Assembly: GCA_934370925.1 (NCBI GenBank)
Contig: CAKRNG010000004.1
Location: forward strand, 34,413 to 98,412
From: an uncultured Lacticaseibacillus sp.
Lineage (GTDB): Bacteria > Bacillota > Bacilli > Lactobacillales > Lactobacillaceae
DNA: 64,000 nt
Direction of reading: 5' to 3'
In this document: positions 25,290-34,586 of the stretch, in pieces
Position numbering within the stretch: position 1 is the first letter of the stretch
Layout: every line of letters begins with the position of its first letter
Position numbers and translations under genes: made by a program
Notes under the pieces: generated by a model
The model's input: only the letters and a program-made list of their open reading frames with translations
What the model was told of the DNA's origin: nothing
The model's database searches: none

Positions 25290-27119
25290 ATGATGGTGGG
25301 GTTATTTGCGGAGATTACGCTCCGATTTACAGCGGCCGGTGCACTTATTTTTGTTTTGGGGATTGTTGGGCTGCTGGTTGCGAAACATCAGCGGCGTGCA
25401 CTTTGGAATTTTGTGACGTTTATTCTGCTGGCATTGCTTTGTTACGGCTGGGTTTACATTGCGTTACCCGAACCGAGCTTGTCCGCGGTTGTGATTAGCA
25501 ACTTGGTGTCGCTAGTTCTAGCGGCTCTTATTCAGGCGGGGTTTGTGGCGAACACCAAGCTCCCCAAGGTGAAGTTACAAAAGGGCAAGGTCAAATTAAC
25601 GCGGCGTGATGTGACGCCCGATTTGAAGCTTAAATCGGGAATGTACGGCAAGGCGGCGGGACTCGGAATTGGTCTTCTTGTTCTTGCAATTGCGTTGTTC
25701 TCAATTCTGAGCGTGGCAGACGCGAAGAAGGTGGCGAATTTGGCGCCTGTTTCCAGTAGTGCCAGCACCACGAATGCGCCCATGCCGGTTGTTTCTGCAA
25801 AAAACAAGGAAGTGCCCGTGGTGAATACGCCCGCGACAGTTCTGACGCAGATTAACAACTCGCTCAGTAATATTCCGAACGCCAACGTCTATGATGTGAG
25901 TCATGTGCGGGTCCAAATTTTGAACCACAAGATGACGTACATTGCGCCCATTGATTTTGATGGCAGTTTCTTCCGGTTCATGCGGTATAAGAAGGTGGAC
26001 GGCTACTTTAAGGTCGACGCCACGAGTAAGACGGCACAGCCGAAATTTGTGAAGCGGAGTATGTATTACACGCCCGCTGCGTTTTTCTCAAAGGATGTGC
26101 GACGCCTGATGTATGCACACACGGCGCTTGGCAGTTACGTGCTCATGGACAACACGCCACAGCTTGAAGTTGATGAGCAGGGGACGCCTTACTATGTGGC
26201 TACGCTGGTACACCGTTATGGCGTGACGAACCGGCAAGATTTTCGTAAGAAGGCCATTGTGACGGTGAACGCGGAAACCGGTGCGACGAAGGTTTATACA
26301 AACCTCAATAACAAACCAAAGTGGCTGGACGTTGCTCTTGATCCGTCAACTGCGGCCACACAGGTAGACGCCTGGGCACGTGAACGCAACGGTTGGTGGA
26401 ATGCAAACGGCATGGGCGGGGCGCGGAATGGCGTCATGGTTGCTGTGACCGGGAGCGGAACGGAAGGCGAAAATGATGAAGTGACGCCCGTTCAGTATGG
26501 CAATAAGATTTACTACCTTGAATCATTGACGTCTGCCCGGTCAAGTCAGACATCCGTGATGGGCTATGCCTTTACAGACGCGGCCACGGGGAAGAGTTAC
26601 TATTACCGCGAAACGAAGGACGCCATGACGCCGGACCGTGCGCAAAAGTTGGCAAAGGACCTCATGAAGCAGACGGGCTGGCAACCCAAGATGCCGATGC
26701 TGTACCGAATTGATGGTCATCCAACGTGGGTTGTTTCAATGCTTGATTCAAGTCATGCGTTCCGCTCGTACGTGTACTTGTTGGCTTCTGGGAATGGCAC
26801 ACAGGATACCGTGGCTTCGGGAAGTGACGCGACAGATACATTGACTACCTACCGTGCGCTGTTTGGAACGACAACGGCCAGCAGCTCAAGTGCAGGCAAA
26901 TTGCGTCAGGCATCAGGCGAGACTCTCCGTGTTTCGCGGAGTGGCGACAGTATTAGCTTCATGCTCAAGGGGAAACAGACCGTCTACACTGTGAGCGCAA
27001 AAACGGATATTTACGCGCCGTTCTTGCAGGTGGGTGACCACGTGAAGTTCCAGGCACGTGTTAATGATTTAAGCGGCACCGTGGTTGGTAAGGTAACGAA
27101 TGAAAGTTTGACGAAATAG
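25290..27119 (+). CDS. Unrecognised membrane-anchored protein
   Basis: I do not recognise this family. The ATG at 25290 follows GGAGG at 25280-25284, giving 609 residues. Four hydrophobic segments lie in the first 160 residues (for example LIFVLGIVGLLVA and LGIGLLVLAIALFSILSVA). A Ser/Thr/Ala-rich stretch follows, then about 430 hydrophilic residues that should face outside. The outer part has repeated Tyr-rich strands (YGNKIYYLESLTSA, GYAFTDAATGKSYYYRE), somewhat like PepSY or NEAT-like beta domains, but no motif is decisive. The next gene, 82 bases on, is a small membrane protein and may be a partner. Confidence 0.75.
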   Translation: MMVGLFAEITLRFTAAGALIFVLGIVGLLVAKHQRRALWNFVTFILLALLCYGWVYIALPEPSLSAVVISNLVSLVLAALIQAGFVANTKLPKVKLQKGKVKLTRRDVTPDLKLKSGMYGKAAGLGIGLLVLAIALFSILSVADAKKVANLAPVSSSASTTNAPMPVVSAKNKEVPVVNTPATVLTQINNSLSNIPNANVYDVSHVRVQILNHKMTYIAPIDFDGSFFRFMRYKKVDGYFKVDATSKTAQPKFVKRSMYYTPAAFFSKDVRRLMYAHTALGSYVLMDNTPQLEVDEQGTPYYVATLVHRYGVTNRQDFRKKAIVTVNAETGATKVYTNLNNKPKWLDVALDPSTAATQVDAWARERNGWWNANGMGGARNGVMVAVTGSGTEGENDEVTPVQYGNKIYYLESLTSARSSQTSVMGYAFTDAATGKSYYYRETKDAMTPDRAQKLAKDLMKQTGWQPKMPMLYRIDGHPTWVVSMLDSSHAFRSYVYLLASGNGTQDTVASGSDATDTLTTYRALFGTTTASSSSAGKLRQASGETLRVSRSGDSISFMLKGKQTVYTVSAKTDIYAPFLQVGDHVKFQARVNDLSGTVVGKVTNESLTK

Positions 27120-27201
27120 CGTGTCGTTTATTGTGCTTCCCCAACGATTGCCGTAAGCTTGAATCATCAATTAGTCATGGTCGCGTAGTTAGGAGTCACA
27201 T

Positions 27202-27555
27202 TTGAAAAAATTGCAGTTTGTTCAGAAAAATTTGTTGGGACTTTTGTCAGTCGTTGCGTTCATCTGGTGGATTTTTGCCGGAACGCAGATAGCGCCGCTT
27301 GCATTCTTCACGTTTACAGTCATTTACGGTGGCTACTACATCGATTGGGCAGAGAAAAATCCAGATATTCCGTTGCGGGCGGCAAAACGACACGTGCAGT
27401 TTGACGTGGTGTTGGTCGTCGTGATGGCACTGTCCGTTGTGATGGGAACACCACAACTACTGGCAATTCTCGGAGGGGTTGTCTTCGCCTTAGCCACAGT
27501 TGGTGCGGATCTCGTGTTGTATTGGCGGGCAAAGCGGCGAACATCGGAGGAATAA
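27202..27555 (+). CDS. Small membrane protein of unknown function
   Basis: This 117-residue protein has about four membrane helices (LLGLLSVVAFIWWIFAG, LAFFTFTVIYGGYYI, FDVVLVVVMALSVVMG, LAILGGVVFALATVGADLVLYW) and a basic C terminus. The TTG start follows TAGGAG at 27190-27195. No family is recognised. It lies just downstream of the orphan membrane protein and shares a terminator region with the convergent permease gene. Confidence 0.7.
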   Translation: MKKLQFVQKNLLGLLSVVAFIWWIFAGTQIAPLAFFTFTVIYGGYYIDWAEKNPDIPLRAAKRHVQFDVVLVVVMALSVVMGTPQLLAILGGVVFALATVGADLVLYWRAKRRTSEE

Positions 27556-27655
27556 GGACGCGTTTTCGGGAGAAGTACTAGGCTGAAACTTTAAGAATTT
27601 TTGCAATAGTTGGTATATTGGTCCAGACGCTTCAACTTACCAAAAATTAGACTAA

Positions 27656-27693
27656 AAAACGGACTCTCGCGTCATAGCGGGAGTCCGTTTCTG
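27656..27693. terminator. Bidirectional terminator between convergent genes
   Basis: AAACGGACTCTCGC pairs with GCGGGAGTCCGTTT (one G.U pair). There are A residues on the left and T on the right, so it can serve both the plus-strand gene and the minus-strand permease. Confidence 0.85.
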
Positions 27694-27704
27694 TCTATAA
27701 AGGG

Positions 27705-29078
27705 TTATTTTGCGTGGCGGTAACCATATGCGAAGTAGATAACCAGCCCGAATGCGAACCAGACAAGGCTCATCAACCAAGTTTCAGCGCTCAGCTGTGT
27801 CATGAAGATGAGGCAGAAGATGAACGAGAGAACTGGCACAACTGGGTAACCAGGCACTTTGAAGCCCTGATTATCAATGTCCTTGTGTCGGCGCAGGGGA
27901 ATAATCCCGATTGAGACAAAGGCAAAGGCAATCAGTGTTCCGATATTTACCAGGTTAACCAACTGATCAAGCGGAATGAAGCCCCCCATGATGGCGATGA
28001 TGATGGTGACCGTCCACAGAGAGTGTTCTGGCAACCCGTTCGTGACGTGACCGAACCATTTGGGCAACAGTCCATCGCGGCCAATCGCATACACAAGACG
28101 GCTGGAACTGTAAATCATCGTGAGCATCATGGTGAACATCCCCGCCAGTGCGCCAATTGCGATAATGCCGGCGAGTTTTGGCTGGTGGATGACCTGCAAG
28201 GCGAAGGAAACGGGGTTGGAGACATCGAGTTTGGTGTAGTGGACAAGCCCCGTCAGCACGATGGCAACTGCGACATAGAGGATGGTGGCAATGATTAACG
28301 TGCCAATAATCCCACGCGGCAGCGTCTTCTGTGGCTTTACCACTTCTGGTGCACTCGCAGAAACGGCATCAAAGCCCAAGTATGCGAAGAACACGGTGGC
28401 TGCACCCGCTAAAATACCTTTGACCCCAAACGGCGTGAAGGGCTGCCAGTTAACGGGCTTGATGAAGAAAATGCCGACAGCGACGAAAAGCACGATGATG
28501 GCAATCTTGACGAGCACCATAATTCGCGAAACAACCATGGAGGCGCGCATTCCGCGACTGAGCAGAACGCCGATGATGAGAACCACGGCCACGGCCACGA
28601 TGTTGACGTAAGTACCGGCAGCCGGGTTGAAGGAACCGCTGAGTGCCTTAGGGATGGCAAGGCCAAACCCACTGAGCAGTGTTGAAAAGTACCCCGAGAA
28701 GCCAGTGGAGACGGCCGCAACGGCAAGCATGTATTCGAGAATTAACGCCCAGCCGATAATCCAGCCGACGATTTCCCCGAAGATGATGTTCCCGTACGCG
28801 TAAGCAGAACCCGCAATTGGGAGGGCCGATGAGAATTCGGCATAACACATCGCGGCAAAGCTACAGACGATGGCAGCGAGAATGAATGAAATTGAGATGG
28901 CAGGGCCAGCTGTGGTTGCAGCGACGGTACCGGGTAGAATGAAAATCCCGGTACCGATAACGGCCCCAATTCCCAAACTGATGAGATCGCGCGTCCGCAA
29001 AGTCCGAACCAGTAAATGGTCGGCACTTGCAGCTTGCTGCACATCAGCTTTGGCGAAGATATGTTTCCAAAATGACAT
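27705..29078 (-). CDS. APC family amino acid permease (cationic amino acid transporter-like)
   Basis: This 457-residue protein has about 12 membrane helices. The APC consensus is clear near the start: RTRDLISLGIGAVIGTGIFILPG, the substrate-binding region of helix 1, then FAAMCYAEFSSALPIAGSAYAYG. The order and length match the YfnA/CAT group, which takes up amino acids with protons; the exact substrate is not readable. It reads opposite to its neighbours and has an AAAGGAG ribosome site. It seems to be a single-gene unit. Confidence 0.9.
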   Translation of the reverse strand: MSFWKHIFAKADVQQAASADHLLVRTLRTRDLISLGIGAVIGTGIFILPGTVAATTAGPAISISFILAAIVCSFAAMCYAEFSSALPIAGSAYAYGNIIFGEIVGWIIGWALILEYMLAVAAVSTGFSGYFSTLLSGFGLAIPKALSGSFNPAAGTYVNIVAVAVVLIIGVLLSRGMRASMVVSRIMVLVKIAIIVLFVAVGIFFIKPVNWQPFTPFGVKGILAGAATVFFAYLGFDAVSASAPEVVKPQKTLPRGIIGTLIIATILYVAVAIVLTGLVHYTKLDVSNPVSFALQVIHQPKLAGIIAIGALAGMFTMMLTMIYSSSRLVYAIGRDGLLPKWFGHVTNGLPEHSLWTVTIIIAIMGGFIPLDQLVNLVNIGTLIAFAFVSIGIIPLRRHKDIDNQGFKVPGYPVVPVLSFIFCLIFMTQLSAETWLMSLVWFAFGLVIYFAYGYRHAK

Positions 29079-29242
29079 GGGTTAATACTCCTTTTTAGTG
29101 ACAATACAAACGTTTCTATTTTGCCACACCCAACCAGTTGCGACAAGTCGGGCGGATGTGTTGGCGGGCAAACGACAGGTGACCAAGGATGGTTTGTGCC
29201 TGAATATCCGTAGACGGGGGGCTATTCAACTCAAGCGACAAA

Positions 29243-29272
29243 AAAACGCACCCAGCCGAAAGCGGGTGCGCA
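29243..29272 (-). terminator. plsC terminator
   Basis: Read on the minus strand, CGCACCCGCTTTCGGCTGGG closes a stem with GTGCG and is followed by seven T, directly after the plsC stop. Confidence 0.9.
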
Positions 29273-29280
29273 CGAGGAAG

Positions 29281-29931
29281 TTAAACCTTCCCGTTTTCTT
29301 TTTCGTGCAGGTACTTCGTTTCATCCGGCACGTATTTAAAGTCAGGATCAATTTCATAATCAAGTTGCGTAAAGGCATCTTCCATTAATTGGTTGACCTG
29401 ATTAAACAATTCTTCATTCAACTTACCGGCTGGCACATTGATTGGGGCGCCAAAGCGAACCGTGATGCGCTTGCGAAGCAGGATTTGGCTGAACTTGAGT
29501 GGCCCTTGGTAGACAGCGGGCACGATGGGCACCCGTGCCATCTTTGCAATCATCGTGGCGCCGCCCTTCATCTCGCTTGAGTAGCGGGAGCCGGTTGGGA
29601 ACATGATGAGGGACAGGTCACCTTGACGCAGGATTTTTACGGGCGTCTTGATGGCACTTGGTCCTGGATGGGCACGGTCAACCGGAAACCCGTTGGCATG
29701 TTTAATTATCCAGCGTATGATTGGATTATGGAAGGTTTCGGCCTTCGCCATGAACGCGAATTTGCGTGGAGAAGCGGCGAGGGCGAAAATGATGGGATCC
29801 CACCAAGTTCGGTGTGGCCCAACAAGGACGTAGGGACCGTCCGGAATGGCTTCTTTATTCTCGTAGTGTGTGTTACCGTTGAACAACCACACTAGAATCC
29901 GGAGTAATCCCCGGGCAAAAGAGTAAAACAT
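29281..29931 (-). CDS. plsC: 1-acyl-sn-glycerol-3-phosphate acyltransferase
   Basis: PlsC adds the second acyl chain to make phosphatidic acid. The 216-residue protein has the catalytic HX4D motif as HRTWWD near residue 40. A hydrophobic N terminus (FARGLLRILVWLF) probably attaches it to the membrane. The second motif, usually FPEGTRS, reads FPTGSRYS here, so the glutamate is replaced. It is divergent from the tRNA methyltransferase gene, with the two starts about 75 bases apart. It complements plsX in the same window. Confidence 0.9.
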   Translation of the reverse strand: MFYSFARGLLRILVWLFNGNTHYENKEAIPDGPYVLVGPHRTWWDPIIFALAASPRKFAFMAKAETFHNPIIRWIIKHANGFPVDRAHPGPSAIKTPVKILRQGDLSLIMFPTGSRYSSEMKGGATMIAKMARVPIVPAVYQGPLKFSQILLRKRITVRFGAPINVPAGKLNEELFNQVNQLMEDAFTQLDYEIDPDFKYVPDETKYLHEKENGKV

Positions 29932-30006
29932 TGATTCGCCTCATTTCAGATGCACTATGTCATGAATTATAACATAGCGTGGGGGCGTGCGAACGGAGGA
30001 ACTAAT

Positions 30007-30741
30007 TTGCAGCTACAGGCTGACGAACGAATTGACCAACTTAAATCACAAGGAATTCAAATTATTCAAAGCAAAAGTGTCTTCGCCTTTTCCCTAGATG
30101 CCGTGCTACTCGCGGACTTTGCGGAGGTTGGTCCGAAAAGTCGCGTCGTTGATTTAGCGGCGGGCAATGGGGCTGTGGGTCTTTTTGTGGCCCCAAAAAC
30201 GGATGAAGACGTTACACTTGTCGAGCTTCAGCCACGGCTGGCAGATATGGCGCAGCGCAGTGCGGTCCTGAATGACCTCGACAATCGGGTGCACGTGCTA
30301 AATATTGATTTGGCCGATACTTGGCAGTACGTTGAAAAAGACAGCGTGGACGTGGTGACCTGTAATCCCCCATATTTTAAGGTGCGGCCGGGAGATGTGC
30401 AGAACCCTAATGAAGCTCTCGCGCTGGCAAGGCATGAGTTGACCACCAATTTTGACATGGTGGCGGCCATTACGAGCGGCTTGCTCAAAACGGGTGGTAA
30501 AACGTTCATCGTGCACCGCCCTGATCGTCTGGAAGAATTGCTACACACGTTGCGGGTGCATGACTTGGCGCCGAAACGCATTCGGTTTGTGCACCCCAAG
30601 GCGGGGCGTGAGGCGAACATGGTCTTAATAGAAGCAAGGCGTAGCGGCAAACCAGATGGCATTCGCATTCTCCCCCCCGTGGTTGTTTATGATGATAATG
30701 GGGAATACACGTCGGAAGTGGCGGCGCTTCTTCATGACTGA
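30007..30741 (+). CDS. TrmN6/YabB-like tRNA (adenine-N6) methyltransferase
   Basis: This SAM-dependent methyltransferase is of the TrmN6/YabB group, which modifies adenine 37 of a tRNA. The TTG at 30007 was chosen over the upstream ATG at 29950 because GGAGGA at 29995-30000 precedes it, giving 244 residues. The SAM loop [14 protein letters not shown] and the catalytic [11 protein letters not shown] (NPPY) are present. It overlaps the next gene by eight bases; this pair is conserved in Firmicutes. Confidence 0.9.
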   Translation: MQLQADERIDQLKSQGIQIIQSKSVFAFSLDAVLLADFAEVGPKSRVVDLAAGNGAVGLFVAPKTDEDVTLVELQPRLADMAQRSAVLNDLDNRVHVLNIDLADTWQYVEKDSVDVVTCNPPYFKVRPGDVQNPNEALALARHELTTNFDMVAAITSGLLKTGGKTFIVHRPDRLEELLHTLRVHDLAPKRIRFVHPKAGREANMVLIEARRSGKPDGIRILPPVVVYDDNGEYTSEVAALLHD

Positions 30742-31006
30742 ATCAACTGACACATACGGATTTTACGTGCTAGAGTGTGCGGATGGCACGTTCTATGGTG
30801 GTTATTCGCCAGACGTTGATGCGCGATTGGCGGCTCACAATGCGGGTCGGGGTGCAAAATATACGAAGACACGTTTGCCCGTGAAGTTACTCTATACAGA
30901 GACTTTTGACAACAAACACGACGCGTTATCGGCTGAATGGCACTTCAAACACCAAACACGTCAAAAAAAAGAGCAATTTTTGCGGGCACACGGTGTTGCG
31001 TGGTGA
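30734..31006 (+). CDS. GIY-YIG domain protein (YazA/UPF0213-like)
   Basis: This 90-residue protein consists of a single GIY-YIG nuclease-like domain. The motif reads [18 protein letters not shown], with the GIY replaced by GFY and the YIG by YGG. The conserved Arg and the later Glu (SAEWHFK) remain. The start at 30734 overlaps the methyltransferase end; the longer open frame from 30656 is not supported. The activity of the YazA group is unproven. The rpsB promoter starts within its last codons. Confidence 0.88.
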   Translation: MTESTDTYGFYVLECADGTFYGGYSPDVDARLAAHNAGRGAKYTKTRLPVKLLYTETFDNKHDALSAEWHFKHQTRQKKEQFLRAHGVAW

Positions 31007-31024
31007 AAACCGTTCGGGTATACT
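30996..31024 (+). promoter_or_regulatory. rpsB promoter
   Basis: TTGCGT (30996-31001) and TATACT (31019-31024) are 17 bases apart. The -35 overlaps the end of the GIY-YIG gene. The transcript would have a leader of about 115 bases, in which I see only short pairings. Confidence 0.7.
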
Positions 31025-31146
31025 AGTCAAGTGTGTGAAACACACAACATACATTGGCGACGGATTGTAGAATCGGTGCTCTGAAGAGTCTTTCCGCAAG
31101 ATGAAGTCGTCGAGAAGAAAAAAACCATATTATTGGAGGATTTATC

Positions 31147-31920
31147 ATGTCTGTATTGAGCATGAAGCAGCTGCTTGAAGCTGGTGTCCACTTTGGTCAC
31201 CAGACCCGTCGTTGGAACCCTAAGATGAAGCCATTCATCTTCACGGAACGTAATGGTATCTACATCATTGACCTTCAGAAGACCGTCAAGATGATCGACG
31301 ATGCTTACAACTTCGTGAAGGATGTCGCTTCTGACAACGGGGTTTTCCTGTTCGTTGGGACCAAGAAGCAGGCACAGGACGCGATTGCTGAAGAAGCAAC
31401 CCGTGCAGGCCAGTTCTACGTTAACCACCGTTGGCTCGGTGGTACCTTGACCAACTGGAACACCATCCAGACCCGTATTCGTCGTCTGAAGGCAATCAAG
31501 AAGATGGCCGAAGATGGTACCTTCGACAAGTTGCCTAAGAAGGAAGTTGCACTTCTGAAGAAGCAGCAGGACAAGCTGACCAAGTTCCTTGGCGGTATCG
31601 AAGACATGCCTCGCATTCCAGATGTTCTCTTCATCGTTGACCCACGCAAGGAACGCATTGCCGTTCAGGAAGCTCACAAGTTGAACATTCCTATCGTTGC
31701 CATGGTCGACACCAACACCGACCCAGATGACATCGACGTTATCATTCCTTCTAACGACGACGCTATCCGCGCCGTTCGCCTGATCACCGCAAAGATGGCT
31801 GACGCTATCGTTGAAGGTCGTCAGGGTGAAGATCAGGCTGAAGATCAGCAGGCTGCTGACCAGAAGTCCGACTCCATGGAAGATGTCGTTGAAGCCGTTG
31901 AAGGTGACAACGCTCAGTAA
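31147..31920 (+). CDS. rpsB: 30S ribosomal protein S2
   Basis: S2 is a late-assembling protein of the small subunit. The 257-residue protein has the family blocks [29 protein letters not shown] and [20 protein letters not shown]. Its C-terminal tail is acidic and Gln-rich. Codon use is strongly biased, as expected for a highly expressed gene. A terminator lies between it and tsf. Confidence 0.98.
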   Translation: MSVLSMKQLLEAGVHFGHQTRRWNPKMKPFIFTERNGIYIIDLQKTVKMIDDAYNFVKDVASDNGVFLFVGTKKQAQDAIAEEATRAGQFYVNHRWLGGTLTNWNTIQTRIRRLKAIKKMAEDGTFDKLPKKEVALLKKQQDKLTKFLGGIEDMPRIPDVLFIVDPRKERIAVQEAHKLNIPIVAMVDTNTDPDDIDVIIPSNDDAIRAVRLITAKMADAIVEGRQGEDQAEDQQAADQKSDSMEDVVEAVEGDNAQ

Positions 31921-31926
31921 TTAAAT

Positions 31927-31963
31927 AAGCTGTCTGGGCCTGGTGCTCCGGGCAGCTTTTTTC
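31927..31963 (+). terminator. rpsB terminator or attenuator
   Basis: AAGCTGTCTGGG pairs (with G.U pairs) with TCCGGGCAGCTT and is followed by six T. It lies only about 40 bases before tsf, so it probably tunes the rpsB/tsf ratio instead of ending the operon. Confidence 0.8.
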
Positions 31964-32001
31964 ATATTATTTCCTATATATACTAAGGAGGACTGCCAGT
32001 T

Positions 32002-32877
32002 ATGGCTGCTATTACCGCTAAACAAGTTAAGGAACTCCGTGACAAGACCCAGGCCGGAATGATGGACGCAAAGAAGGCGCTCGTTGAAGCTGATGGGGAC
32101 ATGGACAAGGCAATCGACGTTCTTCGCGAACGCGGTCTCGTTAAGGCTGCAAAGAAGAGCGGCAACATTGCTGCTGAAGGTCTTGCTCAGATTGCAACGG
32201 ACGGCAACACTGCCGCTGTTGTTGAAGTTAACGCTGAAACTGACTTCGTTGCTTCCAACGACAAGTTCCAGAACTTTGTTAACGCCGTGGCTGCTAAGAT
32301 TGCTGCTGAAAAGCCAGCTGATCTTGACGCTGCACTCGCACTTGACCTTGATGGCGAAAGCATCGACCAGGCCGCTAAGTCTTTGACTGCCGTTATTGGT
32401 GAAAAGATTAGCGTTCGTCGTTTCGCACTCGCAACGAAGGAAGACGATGGCGTCTTCGGTGCTTACTTGCACAACGGTGGCCAGATTGCCGTTCTCGTAA
32501 CGCTCAAGGGCGGCGACGAAGAAACTGCTAAGGACATTGCAATGCACATCGCTGCAATCAACCCTAAGTACCTTTCCCGCGAACAGGTTCCTGCTGATGA
32601 ACTTGAACACGAAACGGCTATCTTCACTGAAGAAACCAAGAACGAAGGCAAGCCAGAGAAGATTATTCCTCGGATTGTTGAAGGTCGTGTCAACAAGTGG
32701 TTGTCCGAAATCTCACTACTTGACCAGGAATTCGTTAAGGACTCCGACAAGACGGTTGCTGAATTTGCCGCAAGCAAGAACGCAACGGTTGTTGGTTTCG
32801 AACGCTTCGCTGTTGGTGAAGGTATCGAAAAGAAGAGCAACGACTTCGCATCCGAAGTTGCTGAACAGATGAAGTAA
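32002..32877 (+). CDS. tsf: Elongation factor Ts
   Basis: EF-Ts recycles EF-Tu-GDP. The 291-residue protein has the N-terminal UBA-like domain ([34 protein letters not shown]) and the [11 protein letters not shown] block. Codon bias is strong. It lies downstream of rpsB with a leaky terminator between, and has its own strong terminator after. Confidence 0.98.
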   Translation: MAAITAKQVKELRDKTQAGMMDAKKALVEADGDMDKAIDVLRERGLVKAAKKSGNIAAEGLAQIATDGNTAAVVEVNAETDFVASNDKFQNFVNAVAAKIAAEKPADLDAALALDLDGESIDQAAKSLTAVIGEKISVRRFALATKEDDGVFGAYLHNGGQIAVLVTLKGGDEETAKDIAMHIAAINPKYLSREQVPADELEHETAIFTEETKNEGKPEKIIPRIVEGRVNKWLSEISLLDQEFVKDSDKTVAEFAASKNATVVGFERFAVGEGIEKKSNDFASEVAEQMK

Positions 32878-32887
32878 ATTTCATTTG

Positions 32888-32923
32888 GAAAAGCTGCCAC
32901 GTTAATTCGTGGTGGCTTTTTAT
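32888..32923 (+). terminator. tsf terminator
   Basis: AAGCTGCCACG pairs with CGTGGTGGCTT (one G.U pair), followed by a T run. Confidence 0.9.
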
Positions 32924-33025
32924 TTTGGAGAGAAGCGGGACATAGAGAGGGTATTTACAGTTGAGTTGTCCTTATTATTGATGAAGTATCCCTCGAAAAA
33001 AACATACGGGCACATATCTATGGAG

Positions 33026-33088
33026 CCGTACCCCACCACCGAAGACACAATCAACCTGGAGCTGAATCTGCCCGTCAACCGCCGTGCT
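33026..33088 (+). repeat. Family B half-element, copy B3 (divergent)
   Basis: The stretch CCGTACCCCACCACC, then GACACAA and ACCTGGAGCTGAA, then CAACCGCCGTGC lines up with the right arm of B1 and with B2. It ends 12 bases before the pyrH -35. The surrounding 280-bp gap between tsf and pyrH contains no convincing gene. Confidence 0.55.
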
Positions 33089-33099
33089 CACATAATTTT

Positions 33100-33129
33100 T
33101 TGTGAGGGGGTGGGGAGATATGGTAAAAT
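33100..33129 (+). promoter_or_regulatory. pyrH promoter
   Basis: TTGTGA (33100-33105) and TAAAAT (33124-33129), spacer 18, with an extended -10 TGG. Confidence 0.65.
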
Positions 33130-33160
33130 GTTAACAGCAAAGAAGAGGAGTTAACGACTA

Positions 33161-33880
33161 ATGGCCAAATATAATCGTATCGTTCTGAAAGTCAGTGGGG
33201 AAGCACTTGCTGGAGACACTGGTTTCGGAATTAACCCACCCGTGATTACGGATGTGGCTAAGGAAATCAAAGAAGTTCATGATCTGGGTATCCAGATTGC
33301 CATCGTTTGTGGTGGTGGGAACATGTGGCGTGGTCAAACGGGTGCAGAGCTTGGCATGGAACGTGCACAGGCAGATTACATGGGCATGCTGGCAACGGTG
33401 ATGAACGCACTGGCATTGCAGGATAGCTTGGAATCCATCGGGGTACCAACGCGTGTGCAAACATCCATTGAAATGCGCCAGATTGCTGAACCATACATTC
33501 GGCGGAAGGCAGTGCGTCACCTTGAGAAGGGTCGCGTTGTGATTTTTGCAGCCGGCACGGGGAACCCATACTTCAGTACCGACACGACTGCGGCATTGCG
33601 TGCAGCAGAAATCAATGCAGATGCAATCTTGATGGGTAAGAACGGGGTCGATGGTGTTTACTCTGCAGACCCTGCAAAGGATGATACAGCCGTTAAGTTC
33701 GAATCACTCAGTCACCTGGATGTCATCACCAAGGGCCTGAAGATTATGGACACAACTGCAAGTAGCTTGTCCATGGACAACGATATTCCACTGGTCGTCT
33801 TCAACCTGAACGAACCTGGGAACATTCAGCGTGTTGTGCTCGGCGAACAGGTCGGAACAACAATCGAAGGGAGAAATTAA
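33161..33880 (+). CDS. pyrH: Uridylate kinase
   Basis: PyrH phosphorylates UMP to UDP and is essential. The 239-residue hexameric-type kinase has [12 protein letters not shown] at the N terminus, [19 protein letters not shown], and the uridine/Mg region [15 protein letters not shown]. It has its own promoter and is followed two bases later by frr, the universal pair. Confidence 0.97.
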   Translation: MAKYNRIVLKVSGEALAGDTGFGINPPVITDVAKEIKEVHDLGIQIAIVCGGGNMWRGQTGAELGMERAQADYMGMLATVMNALALQDSLESIGVPTRVQTSIEMRQIAEPYIRRKAVRHLEKGRVVIFAAGTGNPYFSTDTTAALRAAEINADAILMGKNGVDGVYSADPAKDDTAVKFESLSHLDVITKGLKIMDTTASSLSMDNDIPLVVFNLNEPGNIQRVVLGEQVGTTIEGRN

Positions 33881-33882
33881 GC

Positions 33883-34440
33883 ATGGCAAACGCAGCAATT
33901 GAACGCGCACAAGAAAACATGAAGAAGTCAGAAGCCGTCTTGGAACGTGATTTGGCCGGGATTCGTGCCGGACGTGCAAACGCGGGACTTTTATCTCACG
34001 TGAACGTTGAATACTACGGGGCACCAACGCCATTACCACAGATGGCTGCCATTACGATTCCAGAACCACGCGTTCTGCAGGTGAACCCATACGATAAAAC
34101 TAGTTTGAAAGATATCGAAAATGCCATTCTGGTTTCTGACTTGGGAATTAACCCAATGAACGATGGGACTGTGATTCGGCTGGTAATTCCACAGCTGACA
34201 ACGGAAACACGTAAGGAGCTCGCAAAAGAAGTAGGCAAGCATGCTGAAGCCGCTAAGATTGCGGTCCGGAATGTTCGCCGGGATGCGATTGACGACCTGA
34301 AGAAGCAGCAGAAGGCCGGCGATATTACGGAAGATGACCTGCACCGTTCCGAAAAAGATGCGCAGAAGATCACGGATGCGGCAACGAAGCGTATTGATGA
34401 AATTGCGGCCGCTAAAGAAAAGGAAATTATGGAAGGCTAA
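33883..34440 (+). CDS. frr: Ribosome recycling factor
   Basis: RRF splits post-termination ribosomes with EF-G. The 185-residue protein has the expected blocks: [29 protein letters not shown], and [37 protein letters not shown]. It starts two bases after the pyrH stop. Confidence 0.98.
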   Translation: MANAAIERAQENMKKSEAVLERDLAGIRAGRANAGLLSHVNVEYYGAPTPLPQMAAITIPEPRVLQVNPYDKTSLKDIENAILVSDLGINPMNDGTVIRLVIPQLTTETRKELAKEVGKHAEAAKIAVRNVRRDAIDDLKKQQKAGDITEDDLHRSEKDAQKITDAATKRIDEIAAAKEKEIMEG

Positions 34441-34474
34441 TTTGCCCGCCATTTTGACCATATTTTGAGAGTGC

Positions 34475-34516
34475 AGCCTCCGCGGAAGACCCAGAAATGG
34501 CGAAATCGCGGGGGCT
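34475..34516 (+). terminator. Weak hairpin between frr and uppS
   Basis: AGCCTCCGCG (34475-34484) can pair with CGCGGGGGCT (34507-34516), with one G.U pair and a 22-base loop, followed by TCTCTTTC. It could be a partial terminator. Its left arm also resembles the GCAGCCTCC end of family A. Confidence 0.4.
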
Positions 34517-34586
34517 TCTCTTTCATCACGGCCTAAATTCTGCTAAACTGCGTAAGAGAATAAAGCTTGCGAAAGGTGGACATCTT

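Noticed and set aside
32909..33154. Plus-strand frame of 81 codons between tsf and pyrH
   Set aside because: It starts inside the tsf terminator, has no ribosome site, and runs across a B-type repeat and the pyrH promoter.
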